Position numbers and translations under genes: made by a program
NCBI GenBank assembly: GCA_963709665.1
Contig: CAVPWU010000007.1
Coordinates: 248,001 to 312,000, forward strand
DNA: 64,000 bases
DNA from: DASZIT01 sp963709665
GTDB taxonomy: Bacteria > Actinomycetota > Acidimicrobiia > Acidimicrobiales > RAAP-2
Direction of reading: 5' to 3'
Shown: positions 41,385 through 50,467 of the stretch, one piece after another
Numbering within the stretch: the stretch's first letter is position 1
How the letters are laid out: each line of letters begins with the position of its first letter
The notes under the pieces: model-generated
What the model saw: the letters and a program-made list of their open reading frames with translations, nothing else
Told to the model about the DNA's origin: nothing
The model's database searches: none

Positions 41385-41686
41385 CGAGGACGAGCTGGAC
41401 CGCACTGAAGAACCAGAAGCTCGACACCATGACGGCGGAGGAGCGAATTGAGTATGACCGCGCCTACGCCGAAGCTCGTCTCGCCGCAGAGGTCGGGCAG
41501 CGAATTCACGACGCTCGAGAGGCAGCAGGACTCAGCCAGCGCGAGCTCGCACGTCGGATGGGTACCAGTCAGGCCGCGATCGATCGGCTCGAGTCAGGCG
41601 GCGTCGGAGCGACAATCACCACTCTCCAGCGGGCCGCTACCGCACTTGGACTCGAAGTCAACGTCGAGTTGAGGCCCACAGCCTGA
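41381..41686 (+). CDS. XRE-family antitoxin (HigA-like)
   Basis: 101 residues. N-terminal helical part (WTALKNQKLDTMTAEERIEY) that would wrap the toxin, then an XRE helix-turn-helix (GLSQRELARRMGTSQAAIDRLE) and a short LEVNVELRP strand. The ATG overlaps the toxin stop. Expected to neutralise the toxin and repress the operon. The pair lies at the right part of the island and may stabilise it. Confidence 0.88.
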   Translation: MTRTSWTALKNQKLDTMTAEERIEYDRAYAEARLAAEVGQRIHDAREAAGLSQRELARRMGTSQAAIDRLESGGVGATITTLQRAATALGLEVNVELRPTA

Positions 41687-41773
41687 AGTTTGATTGTCGG
41701 AGCGGCAGAGCCGACTCCTGGGTGATTGATATCCGACCTCGAGCCGGCGATCGGAGGCACCCCGAGCCTGTTC

Positions 41774-42145
41774 TCAGTTCGCCCACGGAGGAGTGATCCG
41801 ACTCCCGTCGTCCATCACAGCCTCCAGCCCGGGAGTGGTGCACACCCATGCGGTTCCCCCTTCGGGACCGCCATCGAGCCTGAGGTCGCTCCCGGCTCGG
41901 ATGAACACGACGTCGCCGGCGTCGAGGGATGCGGACTCTCCATTCGCGGACACCACCAGTTGACCGGAGAGCACCCGGAGGACCTCGTCCCGACTGGGAC
42001 GATGCGTGGCCCCTTGGAGATTCGGTGGGACCTCGACCTGCCAGGTGCAGACGTCCGTCTGCAGTCGGGACGGGGCGACGTAGGAATGGAACGTGCTCCC
42101 GTGGACTTCGTAGGTCGTGGCTTCGCTGGCTCTGATGATCGGCAC
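41774..42145 (-). CDS. Cupin-domain protein
   Basis: 123 residues forming a single cupin barrel. TWQVEVPPNLQGATHRPSRDEV and VLSGQLVVSANGESASLDAG followed by VVFIRAGSDL are cupin motifs 1 and 2. The first motif has only one His and an Arg-rich variant, so metal binding may be altered. Divergent from a MarR-type regulator with two operator-like palindromes between the starts, so it is probably that regulator's target. Ligand unknown. Confidence 0.82.
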   Translation of the reverse strand: MPIIRASEATTYEVHGSTFHSYVAPSRLQTDVCTWQVEVPPNLQGATHRPSRDEVLRVLSGQLVVSANGESASLDAGDVVFIRAGSDLRLDGGPEGGTAWVCTTPGLEAVMDDGSRITPPWAN

Positions 42146-42159
42146 GATGTCTCCCTATG

Positions 42160-42194
42160 GTCAAGTAGCTTGACTATATGATCAATCGGATTGA
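42160..42194. promoter_or_regulatory. Two palindromes in the cupin/MarR divergent promoter
   Basis: GTCAAG-TAG-CTTGAC (42160-42174) and TCAAT-CGG-ATTGA (42182-42194). Both are perfect 5-6 bp inverted repeats around 3 bases, with centres 21 bp (two helical turns) apart. TTGAC/GTCAA arms are usual for MarR operators. Confidence 0.7.
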
Positions 42195-42215
42195 CCACTC
42201 TGTCAAACTGACGAG

Positions 42216-42662
42216 ATGACCGAACCCGATCGCTTCGCCACGGCGGCCCTCCTCCTTGGTGCCGCAACGCAGCTCGTTGACGGCATACAGGCTGGAGTTG
42301 TCGAGCGCGGTTTCACCGATGTCCGGCCGTCACACGGATTCGCCTTCGTCCGCATCAGCAGAGGTGACGCGACCATGGTGGACGTGGCGAACCATCTCGG
42401 TATCTCGAAGCAGGCGGCAAGCCAAATGGTCGAACTCCTGGTGCAGCGGGGTTACGTGGAGCGGACCCAACATCCGACCGACGCCCGGTCATCGGCGCTC
42501 TCGTTGACGGTCAAGGGTTGGGCCTGCACGAGGGCAGCAGAGGAATCCGCGGAACGGACCATCGTCGAATGGGAGCAGACAGCCGGTACAGAACAAATTC
42601 GGGCACTCACGGAGACCCTCGCTGCCGTCGTGGCACCAGGTCCGCTTCGCCCTGCCTGGTAG
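42216..42662 (+). CDS. MarR-family transcriptional regulator
   Basis: 148 residues. The winged helix is clear: TMVDVANHLGISKQAASQMVELL (HTH with recognition helix) and QRGYVERTQHPTDARSSALSL (wing). Helices before and after form the dimer interface. Start at 42216, 22 bp after the second palindrome, so autoregulation together with control of the cupin gene is likely. Inducer unknown. Confidence 0.9.
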   Translation: MTEPDRFATAALLLGAATQLVDGIQAGVVERGFTDVRPSHGFAFVRISRGDATMVDVANHLGISKQAASQMVELLVQRGYVERTQHPTDARSSALSLTVKGWACTRAAEESAERTIVEWEQTAGTEQIRALTETLAAVVAPGPLRPAW

Positions 42663-43081
42663 CTCCCGTTACCGGAAGGTGCAACGCACCTACTTGGGCT
42701 TCAGTTCCGGCACGTCCCGTCACGTCCCGAGGTGCGGTGGTCTGGAGACGCCGTCGCCGATGGTCTTGGCGGCCCACGGCGCGCAGCAGGTCCACGTCGG
42801 GAGGAACTGGTCCGGATCGCCACCAGTGCCGACAACCACGACCACCTGGTCAACCCCGAGGACCTGATCGGGGTGGCGATCTCCAGGCAGCAGCCCCGGT
42901 CGGAGGTAAAGGGGTCGAAGGACCCTGGTCGGCGATCCCGGACTATCCGACAATCGGAGGGCATGCCCACCCGATTCCCGTGCCCGGAAGGCGACAGCAC
43001 CGAGCCGCACGACCGCCGGTCCGGTCCCGTGGCGGAGAGCTCGCGCCTCCGGGGAACGGTGCGCGGCTCCGGAGCCCGACC
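42663..43081. other. 419-bp region between the MarR and phosphofructokinase genes
   Basis: Open frames exist on both strands, but none resembles a known protein or has a ribosome site. A 5-4-5 palindrome, GGGTC-GAAG-GACCC (42912-42925), lies 156 bp before the phosphofructokinase ATG and resembles a weak DosR-type box. Could contain a degraded gene. Confidence 0.4.
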
Positions 43082-44086
43082 ATGAGGCTCGGTCTACTCA
43101 CCGGCGGGGGCGACTGCCCGGGGTTGAACGCCGCCATCCGCGCCGTCGTCCGTACGGCGACCGAGAACGCCGACCAGGTCATCGGGTTCCACCACGGGTG
43201 GCGAGGCGTGGTGGAGGGGGATGGGATCCCGCTCTCCACCAGCCAGACCAAGGGCATTCTCCAGAGCGGGGGCACCATCCTGGGCACCGCCCGGTACCAT
43301 CCCCACGAACACGAGGGCGGTGTCCAGGCCGCCCTGCACACCGCCCGATCCGAACGTCTGGACGCCATGATCGTGCTCGGCGGGGATGGGACACTCGGCG
43401 CCTCGCTGGTCCTCAGCGAGGCCGGACTACCGGTCATCGGCATTCCGAAGACCATCGACAACGACGTCATGGGAACCGACCGGTGCATCGGTTTCGACAC
43501 TGCGGTCGCCACGGCTGCCGACGCCATCGACCGTGTCCACACCACGGGCGAGAGCCACGACCGCCTGATGGTCGTCGAGGTGATGGGGCGATCGAGTGGT
43601 TGGCTTGCCGTTCTGGCCGGCACGGCGGCGGGAGCGGACGCCATCTGCGTCCCGGAGGAGCCCACCGATCTCGAGTCGTTGGCCACGGCGCTCCGACGTC
43701 GGCACGATGCCGGTTCGAACTCCTCCGTCGTCGTCGTCGCCGAGGGCGCCCATCTCGACCCGACCGCCACCGAGCGGTGCAGGGAGGCGACGGTGTCGAC
43801 CGGAGCGCTGGTGGCTCGTGCGCTCGAGGCGTCAACCGGGTTCGAAACCCGACTCACCGTGCTCGGGCACGTGCAGCGGGGGGGGCCGCCCACGGCCGAC
43901 GACCGCTGGCTCGCCACGCAGTTGAGCATCGCCGCCGTGGACGCCGCCCACGCCGGGTCCACTCGGAGCCTGGTGGGCCTCCGGGGCGAGGAGACGGTGA
44001 CCGAGCCACTCGACGTCGTCACCGACGGGCGACGAGCCGTGCCGCCGTCCCTGCTGAGGATGGCCCAGCGACTCACCGTCCATTGA
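43082..44086 (+). CDS. 6-Phosphofructokinase
   Basis: 334 residues. Phosphorylates fructose 6-phosphate in glycolysis. LLTGGGDCPGLNAAIRA is the N-terminal nucleotide loop, GGDGTLGAS the ATP-site motif (Gly rather than the Asp of PPi enzymes), PKTIDNDVMGTD the active-site loop and VEVMGRSSGWLA the substrate loop. Lys in PKTIDND together with GGDGT is the combination of actinobacterial group III ATP-PFKs. In other actinobacteria a second pfk often lies in hypoxia gene clusters, which fits this locus. Confidence 0.92.
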   Translation: MRLGLLTGGGDCPGLNAAIRAVVRTATENADQVIGFHHGWRGVVEGDGIPLSTSQTKGILQSGGTILGTARYHPHEHEGGVQAALHTARSERLDAMIVLGGDGTLGASLVLSEAGLPVIGIPKTIDNDVMGTDRCIGFDTAVATAADAIDRVHTTGESHDRLMVVEVMGRSSGWLAVLAGTAAGADAICVPEEPTDLESLATALRRRHDAGSNSSVVVVAEGAHLDPTATERCREATVSTGALVARALEASTGFETRLTVLGHVQRGGPPTADDRWLATQLSIAAVDAAHAGSTRSLVGLRGEETVTEPLDVVTDGRRAVPPSLLRMAQRLTVH

Positions 44087-44288
44087 GCGGCCCCGCGCCG
44101 GTCCTCAGCTGGGTCGCTAGGGACAGTTCCGCCCAACGGCCCTGAGGCTCGACGCCAGCTGCGCCGAGGATGGAGGCGTGTGGCCGGGGGATCCTCCCGG
44201 CGCGACCGGTGGCGGCCGGAGGGGCGGCCGGTCCAGGGCACGGCCGGGACCTACCCGATGGGCCTGCCCGCCGGCTCCAACCTGGGCA

Positions 44289-44810
44289 TCAGGTCGGGGT
44301 GTGTGGATTGCGGTGTTCCCAGTGGGAGGGTCGCGGCTGGTACCGGACCAGGGCGACCTCCACCTCGGTGACCCATTCGAGCGGACCCCACCACCGGGAG
44401 TCGGCCGCCAATCCGAGCTCCAACGGGACGAGGACCAGTCGCTGGAGCATCCGGAGGGCTTCCTCACTGTCGACCCGACCCAGCACGGCAGCCGCCAGAT
44501 ACCGACGGGCCTCCCGCCATTCCCCGCTGCCGGCGGCGTCCCAGGAACGACGTCGCTTCCCGTTGGCATCAGCCACCTCCCCACGGAGATCGCTCTCCGC
44601 ACCGTGGGCCAGCAGGTTCGTCCAGTCCGACACCGAGACGTACTGGTGGTGAGCCATCCGGTACTCGGCGAGACGGCCGGCGAGGAAGGCCTCGCAGTCC
44701 TCAGCCGTGTCGCCCGAGAACGACGGGTACAGCAGCCCGGCCTCCGCCTGCGGGACCGGCGCCAGAGCGGCGTACTGGAGGTTTCTACCGAGCCACGAGA
44801 GCCATCGCAT
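44289..44810 (-). CDS. Hypothetical protein
   Basis: 173 residues, no family recognised. The start MRWLSWLGRNLQYAALAPVPQ is preferred over an ATG 18 codons upstream. Helical, with many Trp and Arg (YVSVSDWTNLLAHGAES, GEWREARRYLAAAVLGRVD, ALRMLQRLVLVPLELGLAAD). The start overlaps the end of the preceding small gene by 26 bp, so the two form an operon reading away from the box at 45192. Confidence 0.6.
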   Translation of the reverse strand: MRWLSWLGRNLQYAALAPVPQAEAGLLYPSFSGDTAEDCEAFLAGRLAEYRMAHHQYVSVSDWTNLLAHGAESDLRGEVADANGKRRRSWDAAGSGEWREARRYLAAAVLGRVDSEEALRMLQRLVLVPLELGLAADSRWWGPLEWVTEVEVALVRYQPRPSHWEHRNPHTPT

Positions 44811-45015
44811 GGCTGTCCTTCCCCGGGTCGGCCGGGTGCTGGACCCGGCGGTCGATGAACGCACCCGCCTGCCGGCAGGCGGCCTGAGCCGAATGGCCGG
44901 ACTCGTAGACGGCGTTGACCAGTTCGACGGCCTGATCGGCGACGGTCGACTGACCTGGCAACTCCACTTCGACCCAGGCCCGCACCAACTCCTCGAGCAC
45001 CTGCTGTCGGTCCAT
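44785..45015 (-). CDS. Hypothetical small helical protein
   Basis: 76 residues. The ATG at 45015 has GGAGGTGAGG upstream. One amphipathic helical domain (MDRQQVLEELVRAWVEVELP, QAVELVNAVYESGHSAQAAC) and an acidic/basic end. No family recognised. First gene of a two-gene unit; upstream at 177 bp lies a DosR-type box shared with the divergent HAD-GH65 unit. Confidence 0.6.
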   Translation of the reverse strand: MDRQQVLEELVRAWVEVELPGQSTVADQAVELVNAVYESGHSAQAACRQAGAFIDRRVQHPADPGKDSHAMALVAR

Positions 45016-45408
45016 GTCCCTCACCTCCACTGCGAGCGTACGGCGGTCACCTCGGCACCGGCAGGGTCAAAGGTCCCGATACCCGGAGGTACGGAGGGTC
45101 GCTGGCAGGGGTCCGGGGGCCGGCATGCCTCGCCGAGCCAGGCATACGACGAGGCACCCGACTGAACCCCGAGACACGCGAGGGGTCCCTTGGGACCATC
45201 GGCCCTACCCGTGCCGACGATCCGGCCGGATACTCGAACGATGGGTGACGAACGCCACGAGCGGGCACGGCAGCCGACCGGGCGACCGCTGCCGTCCGGT
45301 GGAGTCGAGCGGTGAAGGCCACTTGTCCCCCCGGCCCCCAGACGGTCGTCGACGGCGGAGGTCCGCTCAGTTGAGTGGCCGGGACGGCCCGGGCCAGGTG
45401 TCCGGGCG
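45016..45408. other. Divergent promoter region with DosR-type box
   Basis: 393 bp without a supported gene. It contains the box at 45192-45205 and, overlapping it, the palindrome GGTCCCTTGGGACC. Confidence 0.5.
45192..45205. promoter_or_regulatory. DosR-type box GGGACCATCGGCCC
   Basis: Preceded by TT, giving TTGGGACCATCGGCCC, which fits the mycobacterial DosR consensus (TTSGGGACTWWAGTCCC with the known GGCCC variant). It lies between divergent units at 45015 and 45409. Confidence 0.55.
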
Positions 45409-46206
45409 ATGAGCACGAACCACACCCGGGGCGTGACCGGACGGGCGTCGCTGCCGATCGGTCGCCTCGACGCCGTCGTCTTCGACATGGACGGGGTCGT
45501 CACCGACACGGCCACCCTCCATGCCCGGAGTTGGAAGCGGGTCTTCGACGACCTCCTCCGTTCGAGGGCGGAGGCTTCCGGGGCGCCCTTCCGGCCGTTC
45601 GAGCCCACCGACTACCTGCAGTTCGTGGACGGCAAGCCGCGCGATGCCGGTGCCGCCAGCTTTCTGGCCTCCCGCGGGATCTCACTGGACCCGGGTCATC
45701 CTTCGGATCCCCCCGGCCACGGCAGCATCTGCTCGATCGCCAATCTGAAGGATCAGGAGTTCGAGCGCCAGGTGACCAGCGGCGGCGTGCGGCCCTATCC
45801 GTCGACGGTGGCGTTCATCGCCGGCATCCGGTCACGAGGGCTGCGGACCGCCCTGATCACCTCGAGCCGCCACGGCCGGGCCATCCTGCAGCTGGCCGGG
45901 GTCAGCGACGCCTTCGACGTCATCGTCGACGGCGTCGACGGCGATCGGGAGCACCTGGCCGGGAAGCCCGATCCCGCCATCTTCCTGGCGGCGGCCTCGC
46001 TCCTGGGGGTGGCCCCCGGGCGGGCGGCGGTGGTCGAGGACGCCCTGGCCGGGGTGGAAGCCGGCCGGAACGGGCAGTTCGGGGTGGTGGTGGGGGTCGA
46101 CCGGGGGGCGGGAGCGGATGCCCTCCTGGCCCACGGCGCCGACATGGTCGTCTCCGACCTCGCCGAGCTGGACCTGGGCGCCGCCGTCACCGGGGGCCGG
46201 CCATGA
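45409..46206 (+). CDS. Beta-phosphoglucomutase-like HAD hydrolase
   Basis: 265 residues. HAD motif I FDMDGVVTDTA, motif II TSS (ALITSSRHG), motif III Lys in AGKPDPA and motif IV VVEDALAGVEAG are all present, with a C1 cap insertion between motifs I and II. The Asp-x-Asp plus cap are those of beta-phosphoglucomutase, which converts beta-glucose 1-phosphate to glucose 6-phosphate. It overlaps the GH65 phosphorylase gene by ATGA, exactly the pairing expected for phosphorolysis of an alpha-linked disaccharide yielding beta-glucose 1-phosphate. Confidence 0.9.
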   Translation: MSTNHTRGVTGRASLPIGRLDAVVFDMDGVVTDTATLHARSWKRVFDDLLRSRAEASGAPFRPFEPTDYLQFVDGKPRDAGAASFLASRGISLDPGHPSDPPGHGSICSIANLKDQEFERQVTSGGVRPYPSTVAFIAGIRSRGLRTALITSSRHGRAILQLAGVSDAFDVIVDGVDGDREHLAGKPDPAIFLAAASLLGVAPGRAAVVEDALAGVEAGRNGQFGVVVGVDRGAGADALLAHGADMVVSDLAELDLGAAVTGGRP

Positions 46207-48626
46207 GCCCTCCGACGTCCGACGACGACGGCATCCTCGACGAATGGACCTTGCGGTACGACCGGTTCGAACCCGAGCACGAGCTCGTGCGCGAGGCCCT
46301 GTGCACCCTGGGGAACGGCTACTTCGCCACGCGCGGCGCCGCACCCGAGTGCGGTGCCGACAGGGTGCACTATCCGGGCACCTATGTCGCCGGGCTCTAC
46401 AACCGCCGGAGCAGCGAGGTGGCCGGCCGCACCGTCGAGAACGAGAGCATGGTCAACCTGCCCAACTGGCTCCCGGTGTCCTTCCGGATCGACGACCAGA
46501 CCTGGTCCGAGTCCTCGGCGACCATCGCCGAGTACGAGCAGGAGCTGAACCTGCGCCAGGCGGTGCTCACCCGCCGGCTGCGGGTGAGCGACCCGTCGGG
46601 CCGGCTGACGACGGTGGAGCAGCGCCGGTTCGTGAGCATGGCCAACCCCCACGTCGCCGGCCTCGAGGTGACCATCCGGCCCGAGAATTGGTCGGGCCGG
46701 CTGACCGTGCGATCGGGTCTCGACGGCAGCGTCTCCAACGACGGGGTCGAGCGCTACCGGCAGTTCGACGAGCGGCATCTCGTCGACCACCGGGCGGTGG
46801 AGGTCGGCCCGGACACCATCGCCCTGGCCGCCACCACCAGCCAGAGCGGCATCCACGTGGCCCTGACGGCCCGGACCACCTTCGAGCACAGCGGCGTCCC
46901 CGTGCCACGACAGCGGAGTGTGATCTCCGGCACCGACACCGTCGCCCACGAGACGACCCTGGAGGTCTCGGCGCAGGATTCGGTCCGCATCGAGAAGATG
47001 GTCTGCCTGTTCACCTCGCACGACCGCTCCATCAGCGATCCGTTGACCGAAGCGTGCAGCTGGATCGAGCGCGTCGGCCACTTCGAGCAGGCCCTGCGGG
47101 ATCACGTCAGCGAGTGGGACAACCTGTGGGACCGGTTCGCCCTGGAGGTCGACGGCTGCGGGCCCACGGCCGGACAGGCCCTCCACCTCCACATCCTCCA
47201 CCTGTTGCAGACAGCCTCACGCAACACGATCGACCGGGACGTCGGCATTCCGGCCCGGGGGGTGCACGGCGAGGCCTATCGGGGCCACATCTTCTGGGAC
47301 GAGCTCTTCATCTTCCCGTACCTCAACCTGCACCTGCCGGCGCTGGTCCGCTCGTTGCTGCTCTACCGCTACCGGCGCCTGCCCGAGGCCCGCTGGTCCG
47401 CCCGCCGAGCCGGCTACGCCGGCGCCATGTTTCCGTGGCAGAGCGGCAGCAACGGGCGCGAGGAGGCCCAGTCCGTGCACCTCAACCCGCTGTCGGGCCG
47501 GTGGATGACCGACGCCTCCCACCGCCAACGCCACATCGGCGCCGCCATCGCCTACAACGTGTGGCAGTACTACGAGGCCACCGGGGACACCGACTTCCTG
47601 GTCACCTACGGCGCCGAGATGATCCTGGAGGTGGCCCGCTTCTGGGCCAGCATCGCCACCTACCGCGCCGACCTCGACCGCTACGAGATCATCGGCGTGA
47701 TGGGGCCCGACGAGTACCACGACGGCTACGTCGGCGCCGACGAGCCGGGGCTCCGGAACAACGCCTACACCAACGTGATGGCGGTCTGGGTGCTGTCCCG
47801 GGCCGTCGAGCTCCTCCAGCAGCTCCCCGAGCCCCGGCGGAGCGAGCTCCGCCAACGCCTGTCGCTGAACGCCGACGAGATCGCACGGTGGACGGACATC
47901 ACCCACAAGATGCGGGTCGTCTTCCACTCGGACGGCGTGGTGAGTCAGTTCGAGGGGTACGAGGATCTGGCCGAGCTGGACTGGGAGGGCTACCGCAGTC
48001 GCCACGGCGACATCGCCCGCCTCGATCGCATCCTCGAGGCGGAGGGGGACACCCCCAACGCCTACAAGGCCTCCAAGCAGGCGGACGTGCTGATGCTCCT
48101 CTACCTGTTGTCGGTGGACGAGCTGCTGGGGATCTTCGGGCAGTTGGGGTACGACGTCGATGCGGACACCATCCGGCGGACCATCGACTACTACCTGCAG
48201 CGGACCTCCCACGGGTCCACCCTCAGCCGCGTCGTCCACAGCTGGGTACTGGCCCGGTCCGACCGGGAGCGCTCCCTGGAGTACCTGGAGGAAGCCCTGC
48301 GCAGCGACCTCGACGACACCCAGGGCGGGACGACCGGAGAAGGGATCCACCTGGGGGCCATGGCCGGAACGGTCGACCTCGTCCAGCGCTGCTACCTCGG
48401 CATCGAGACCCGCGGCAACACCCTCTGGTTCGACCCCCACCTGCCCCGCGAGATCCGCAGCCTCCGGCTCGATCTCCGGTACCGGGACCGGGTGGTCAAC
48501 GTGGCGGTCGAGGACGGGGGTCTGACGGTGGAGATCGGGGACTGGGGCGACGGAACCGTCCGCATCGGCCTGGGCGGGGTCGTGACCGAGCTCGGGGCCG
48601 GGGAGCGCTGCCGGATCGAGCTCTGA
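46203..48626 (+). CDS. GH65-family disaccharide phosphorylase (trehalose/maltose/kojibiose type)
   Basis: 807 residues. N-terminal beta-sandwich (ENESMVNLPNWLPVSFRID), (alpha/alpha)6 barrel with GHIFWDELFIFPYLNLH and the general acid Glu504 in MGPDEYHDG, phosphate-loop region TPNAYKASKQADVLML / HGSTLSRVVHSW, and a C-terminal beta domain. Full length for the family. It would cleave an alpha-glucobiose with phosphate to beta-glucose 1-phosphate plus glucose. Coupled to the beta-phosphoglucomutase-like gene. The exact disaccharide cannot be told; trehalose or maltose are most likely. Confidence 0.9.
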   Translation: MSPPTSDDDGILDEWTLRYDRFEPEHELVREALCTLGNGYFATRGAAPECGADRVHYPGTYVAGLYNRRSSEVAGRTVENESMVNLPNWLPVSFRIDDQTWSESSATIAEYEQELNLRQAVLTRRLRVSDPSGRLTTVEQRRFVSMANPHVAGLEVTIRPENWSGRLTVRSGLDGSVSNDGVERYRQFDERHLVDHRAVEVGPDTIALAATTSQSGIHVALTARTTFEHSGVPVPRQRSVISGTDTVAHETTLEVSAQDSVRIEKMVCLFTSHDRSISDPLTEACSWIERVGHFEQALRDHVSEWDNLWDRFALEVDGCGPTAGQALHLHILHLLQTASRNTIDRDVGIPARGVHGEAYRGHIFWDELFIFPYLNLHLPALVRSLLLYRYRRLPEARWSARRAGYAGAMFPWQSGSNGREEAQSVHLNPLSGRWMTDASHRQRHIGAAIAYNVWQYYEATGDTDFLVTYGAEMILEVARFWASIATYRADLDRYEIIGVMGPDEYHDGYVGADEPGLRNNAYTNVMAVWVLSRAVELLQQLPEPRRSELRQRLSLNADEIARWTDITHKMRVVFHSDGVVSQFEGYEDLAELDWEGYRSRHGDIARLDRILEAEGDTPNAYKASKQADVLMLLYLLSVDELLGIFGQLGYDVDADTIRRTIDYYLQRTSHGSTLSRVVHSWVLARSDRERSLEYLEEALRSDLDDTQGGTTGEGIHLGAMAGTVDLVQRCYLGIETRGNTLWFDPHLPREIRSLRLDLRYRDRVVNVAVEDGGLTVEIGDWGDGTVRIGLGGVVTELGAGERCRIEL

Positions 48627-48662
48627 TGAGGGCACCGGCCGGGTGCGCCGGCGTCCCGGCTC

Positions 48663-48676
48663 GGGACCTTCGCCTC
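48663..48676. promoter_or_regulatory. Weak DosR-type box GGGACCTTCGCCTC
   Basis: Left half TCGGGACC is strong; the right half deviates at two positions. 97 bp upstream of the gene at 48774. Confidence 0.35.
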
Positions 48677-48773
48677 TACTCGCCCCGGTCGCCAGCTGCT
48701 TGAGTGGCCAGAGAGCCGCCACCCCGGGGTCGTGCCGGGGCTGGGGGGGGCGTCGAGACAAGCGGAGGATGTC

Positions 48774-49085
48774 ATGGAGCTCATCGGCCTGCTCGTGGTG
48801 GTCGGCATCGGCAGCTCGCTGGTGGTCGCCCACCGGGTGCGAGTCCGGCAGCCCGCCATCGAGGTGGCGACGGTCTCCGAGCGCCCCCCTCACCCTGCGG
48901 TGCGCTTCCTGCGGGACGAGGGGGAGTTGCAGGACGCCCTCAACCGTGCCGCCCACACCGAGCGCGCCGCCGCCGCCTCGGTGGCCGCCCGGGCGGCGCG
49001 TTACGAGGCTCAGATGGTCACGTCCCCGGAGGCCGGGCGCACAGACCGGCCCATTCCGATCCGGTCCGGGACCAGGAGCGCCTGA
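48774..49085 (+). CDS. Small single-TM membrane protein
   Basis: 103 residues; AGCGGAGGAT precedes the ATG. MELIGLLVVVGIGSSLVVAH is one N-terminal membrane segment, followed by a basic stretch (RVRVRQP) and a cytoplasmic helix (ELQDALNRAAHTERAAAASV). No family recognised. It sits in the hypoxia-type island with a weak DosR-type box upstream and reads toward the CoA-transferase gene. Confidence 0.6.
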   Translation: MELIGLLVVVGIGSSLVVAHRVRVRQPAIEVATVSERPPHPAVRFLRDEGELQDALNRAAHTERAAAASVAARAARYEAQMVTSPEAGRTDRPIPIRSGTRSA

Positions 49086-49219
49086 CGGGTGCGCCGGCCC
49101 GTCTCGGCCCGACGCCCCTCCCCGCCACCATCCGCCACGGCATGGGGACGGTTCCCTCCCCGCCCCTTCGGCGAGGGCCGCCGTGCGGGTAGGCGAGGAT
49201 CCCGACGAGGTCCCCTGTG

Positions 49220-50467
49220 ATGCGGCTGGTGAGCGAATCGATCCTGGCCGAACGCCTGCGGTCCCTCGACCATCCGGGTCCCCGGGTCGTCGTCTCGGGC
49301 AATTTCGCCACGCCGTGGGAGCTCCTCGGGGTGGTGGATGCCACCCTGGACCGCTACCGGCTCTTCGCCCTCAACCCCCAGCCGGGTTGGCCCTGCCGGA
49401 AGGGGGTCGTCACCGAGACCCCCTTCGTGGGCCCCGGCGTCCGCCACGACCCCTGGCTCGACTACCTCCCGATGCGGCTGTCCCTGGTCCCGCGCCTGTT
49501 CGACTCGGTCCGTCCACCGGACGTGGCGGTCCTCCACACCTCGACCCCCCGGGACGGCAAGGTCTCCCTCGGCATCGAAGTGAACATCCTCCCGGCCGCC
49601 ATCGAGCGGATCCGGCGGCGGGGCGGGTTGGTGGTGGCCCAGGTGAACCCCTCGATGCCCTACACCTTCGGGGATGCGGAGATCGACGTCGACCAGATCG
49701 ACCTGGCCGTCGAGGTGGACGCCGCCCTCCCGTCCCCCACTCCCCGCCCGCTCGACGACGCCGCCCGGGAGATCGGCAGGCGGGTGGCCGGCTTCGCCAG
49801 CGACGGCGGCACCGTCCAGCTCGGCATCGGCCAGCTTCCCGACGCCGCCGCCTGTTCGCTCCGGTCCAAGCGGGGCCTCGGGGTCTGGTCCGAGATGGTG
49901 AGCGACGGCGTGGTCGAGCTCGAGCGCTCCGGTGCCCTCGACCCCGCCCGACCGCTCTGCGCCTCCTTCCTGTTCGGCTCGCCCGACGTCTACCGGTGGG
50001 CCGACCGGAACCCCCGGCTGGTCATGCGCCGGACCGAGGTGGTCAACGATCCGTCCCGGATCGCCGCCCAGCCGGCCATGCTGTCCATCAACACCGCCAT
50101 CGAGGTCGATCTCTTCGCCCAGGCCAACGCCAGCTCCGTCCACGGGGCCGTCTACTCGGGCTTCGGGGGCCAACCCGACTTCGTGGAGGGGGCCCTCCAC
50201 TCGCCGGGGGGGCATGCGGTCATCGCCCTGCGGTCGTGGCACGGGTCCACCGACTCGTCGACCATCGTGCCACTCGTCCACACGCCGGTCTCCACCTTCC
50301 AGCACTCGGCGATCGTCACCGACCGGGGCGACGCCGAGATCTTCGGCCGGAGCCAGTACGCCCAGGCCCGGCTCCTCATCGAGCGAGCCGCCGACCCCCG
50401 GGCCCGCCCGGCGCTGTGGGAGGCGGCCGCCCGCCTCGGGCTGGTCCGGACCCCACCGCCGGACTGA
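49220..50467 (+). CDS. Acetyl-CoA hydrolase/CoA-transferase family protein
   Basis: 415 residues (a GTG one codon upstream is also possible). Two CoA-transferase family I halves: VVSGNFATPWELL ... VAQVNPSMPYTFG in the first, and VQLGIGQLPDAAA, NTAIEVDLFAQANAS and GFGGQPDFVEGALHSPGGHA in the second. The NTAIEVDL stretch includes a Glu at the place of the catalytic residue. Shorter than the ~500-residue enzymes. Likely acts on acetyl-CoA or succinyl-CoA, giving acetate and possibly saving energy as a fermentative end step. Flanked by other fermentation-type genes. Confidence 0.85.
   Translation: MRLVSESILAERLRSLDHPGPRVVVSGNFATPWELLGVVDATLDRYRLFALNPQPGWPCRKGVVTETPFVGPGVRHDPWLDYLPMRLSLVPRLFDSVRPPDVAVLHTSTPRDGKVSLGIEVNILPAAIERIRRRGGLVVAQVNPSMPYTFGDAEIDVDQIDLAVEVDAALPSPTPRPLDDAAREIGRRVAGFASDGGTVQLGIGQLPDAAACSLRSKRGLGVWSEMVSDGVVELERSGALDPARPLCASFLFGSPDVYRWADRNPRLVMRRTEVVNDPSRIAAQPAMLSINTAIEVDLFAQANASSVHGAVYSGFGGQPDFVEGALHSPGGHAVIALRSWHGSTDSSTIVPLVHTPVSTFQHSAIVTDRGDAEIFGRSQYAQARLLIERAADPRARPALWEAAARLGLVRTPPPD

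Noticed and set aside
42720..43010. Minus-strand 96-residue open frame (…VVVVVGTGGDPDQFLP…)
   Set aside because: No ribosome site and no family resemblance; could be a decayed gene but cannot be supported.
49144..49158. DosR-type box GGGACGGTTCCCTC
   Set aside because: Only the left half fits; the required G and CCC positions on the right are wrong.
49187..49192. GGGTAG -10-like box before the CoA-transferase gene
   Set aside because: No matching -35; the hexamer is expected by chance in such GC-rich DNA.
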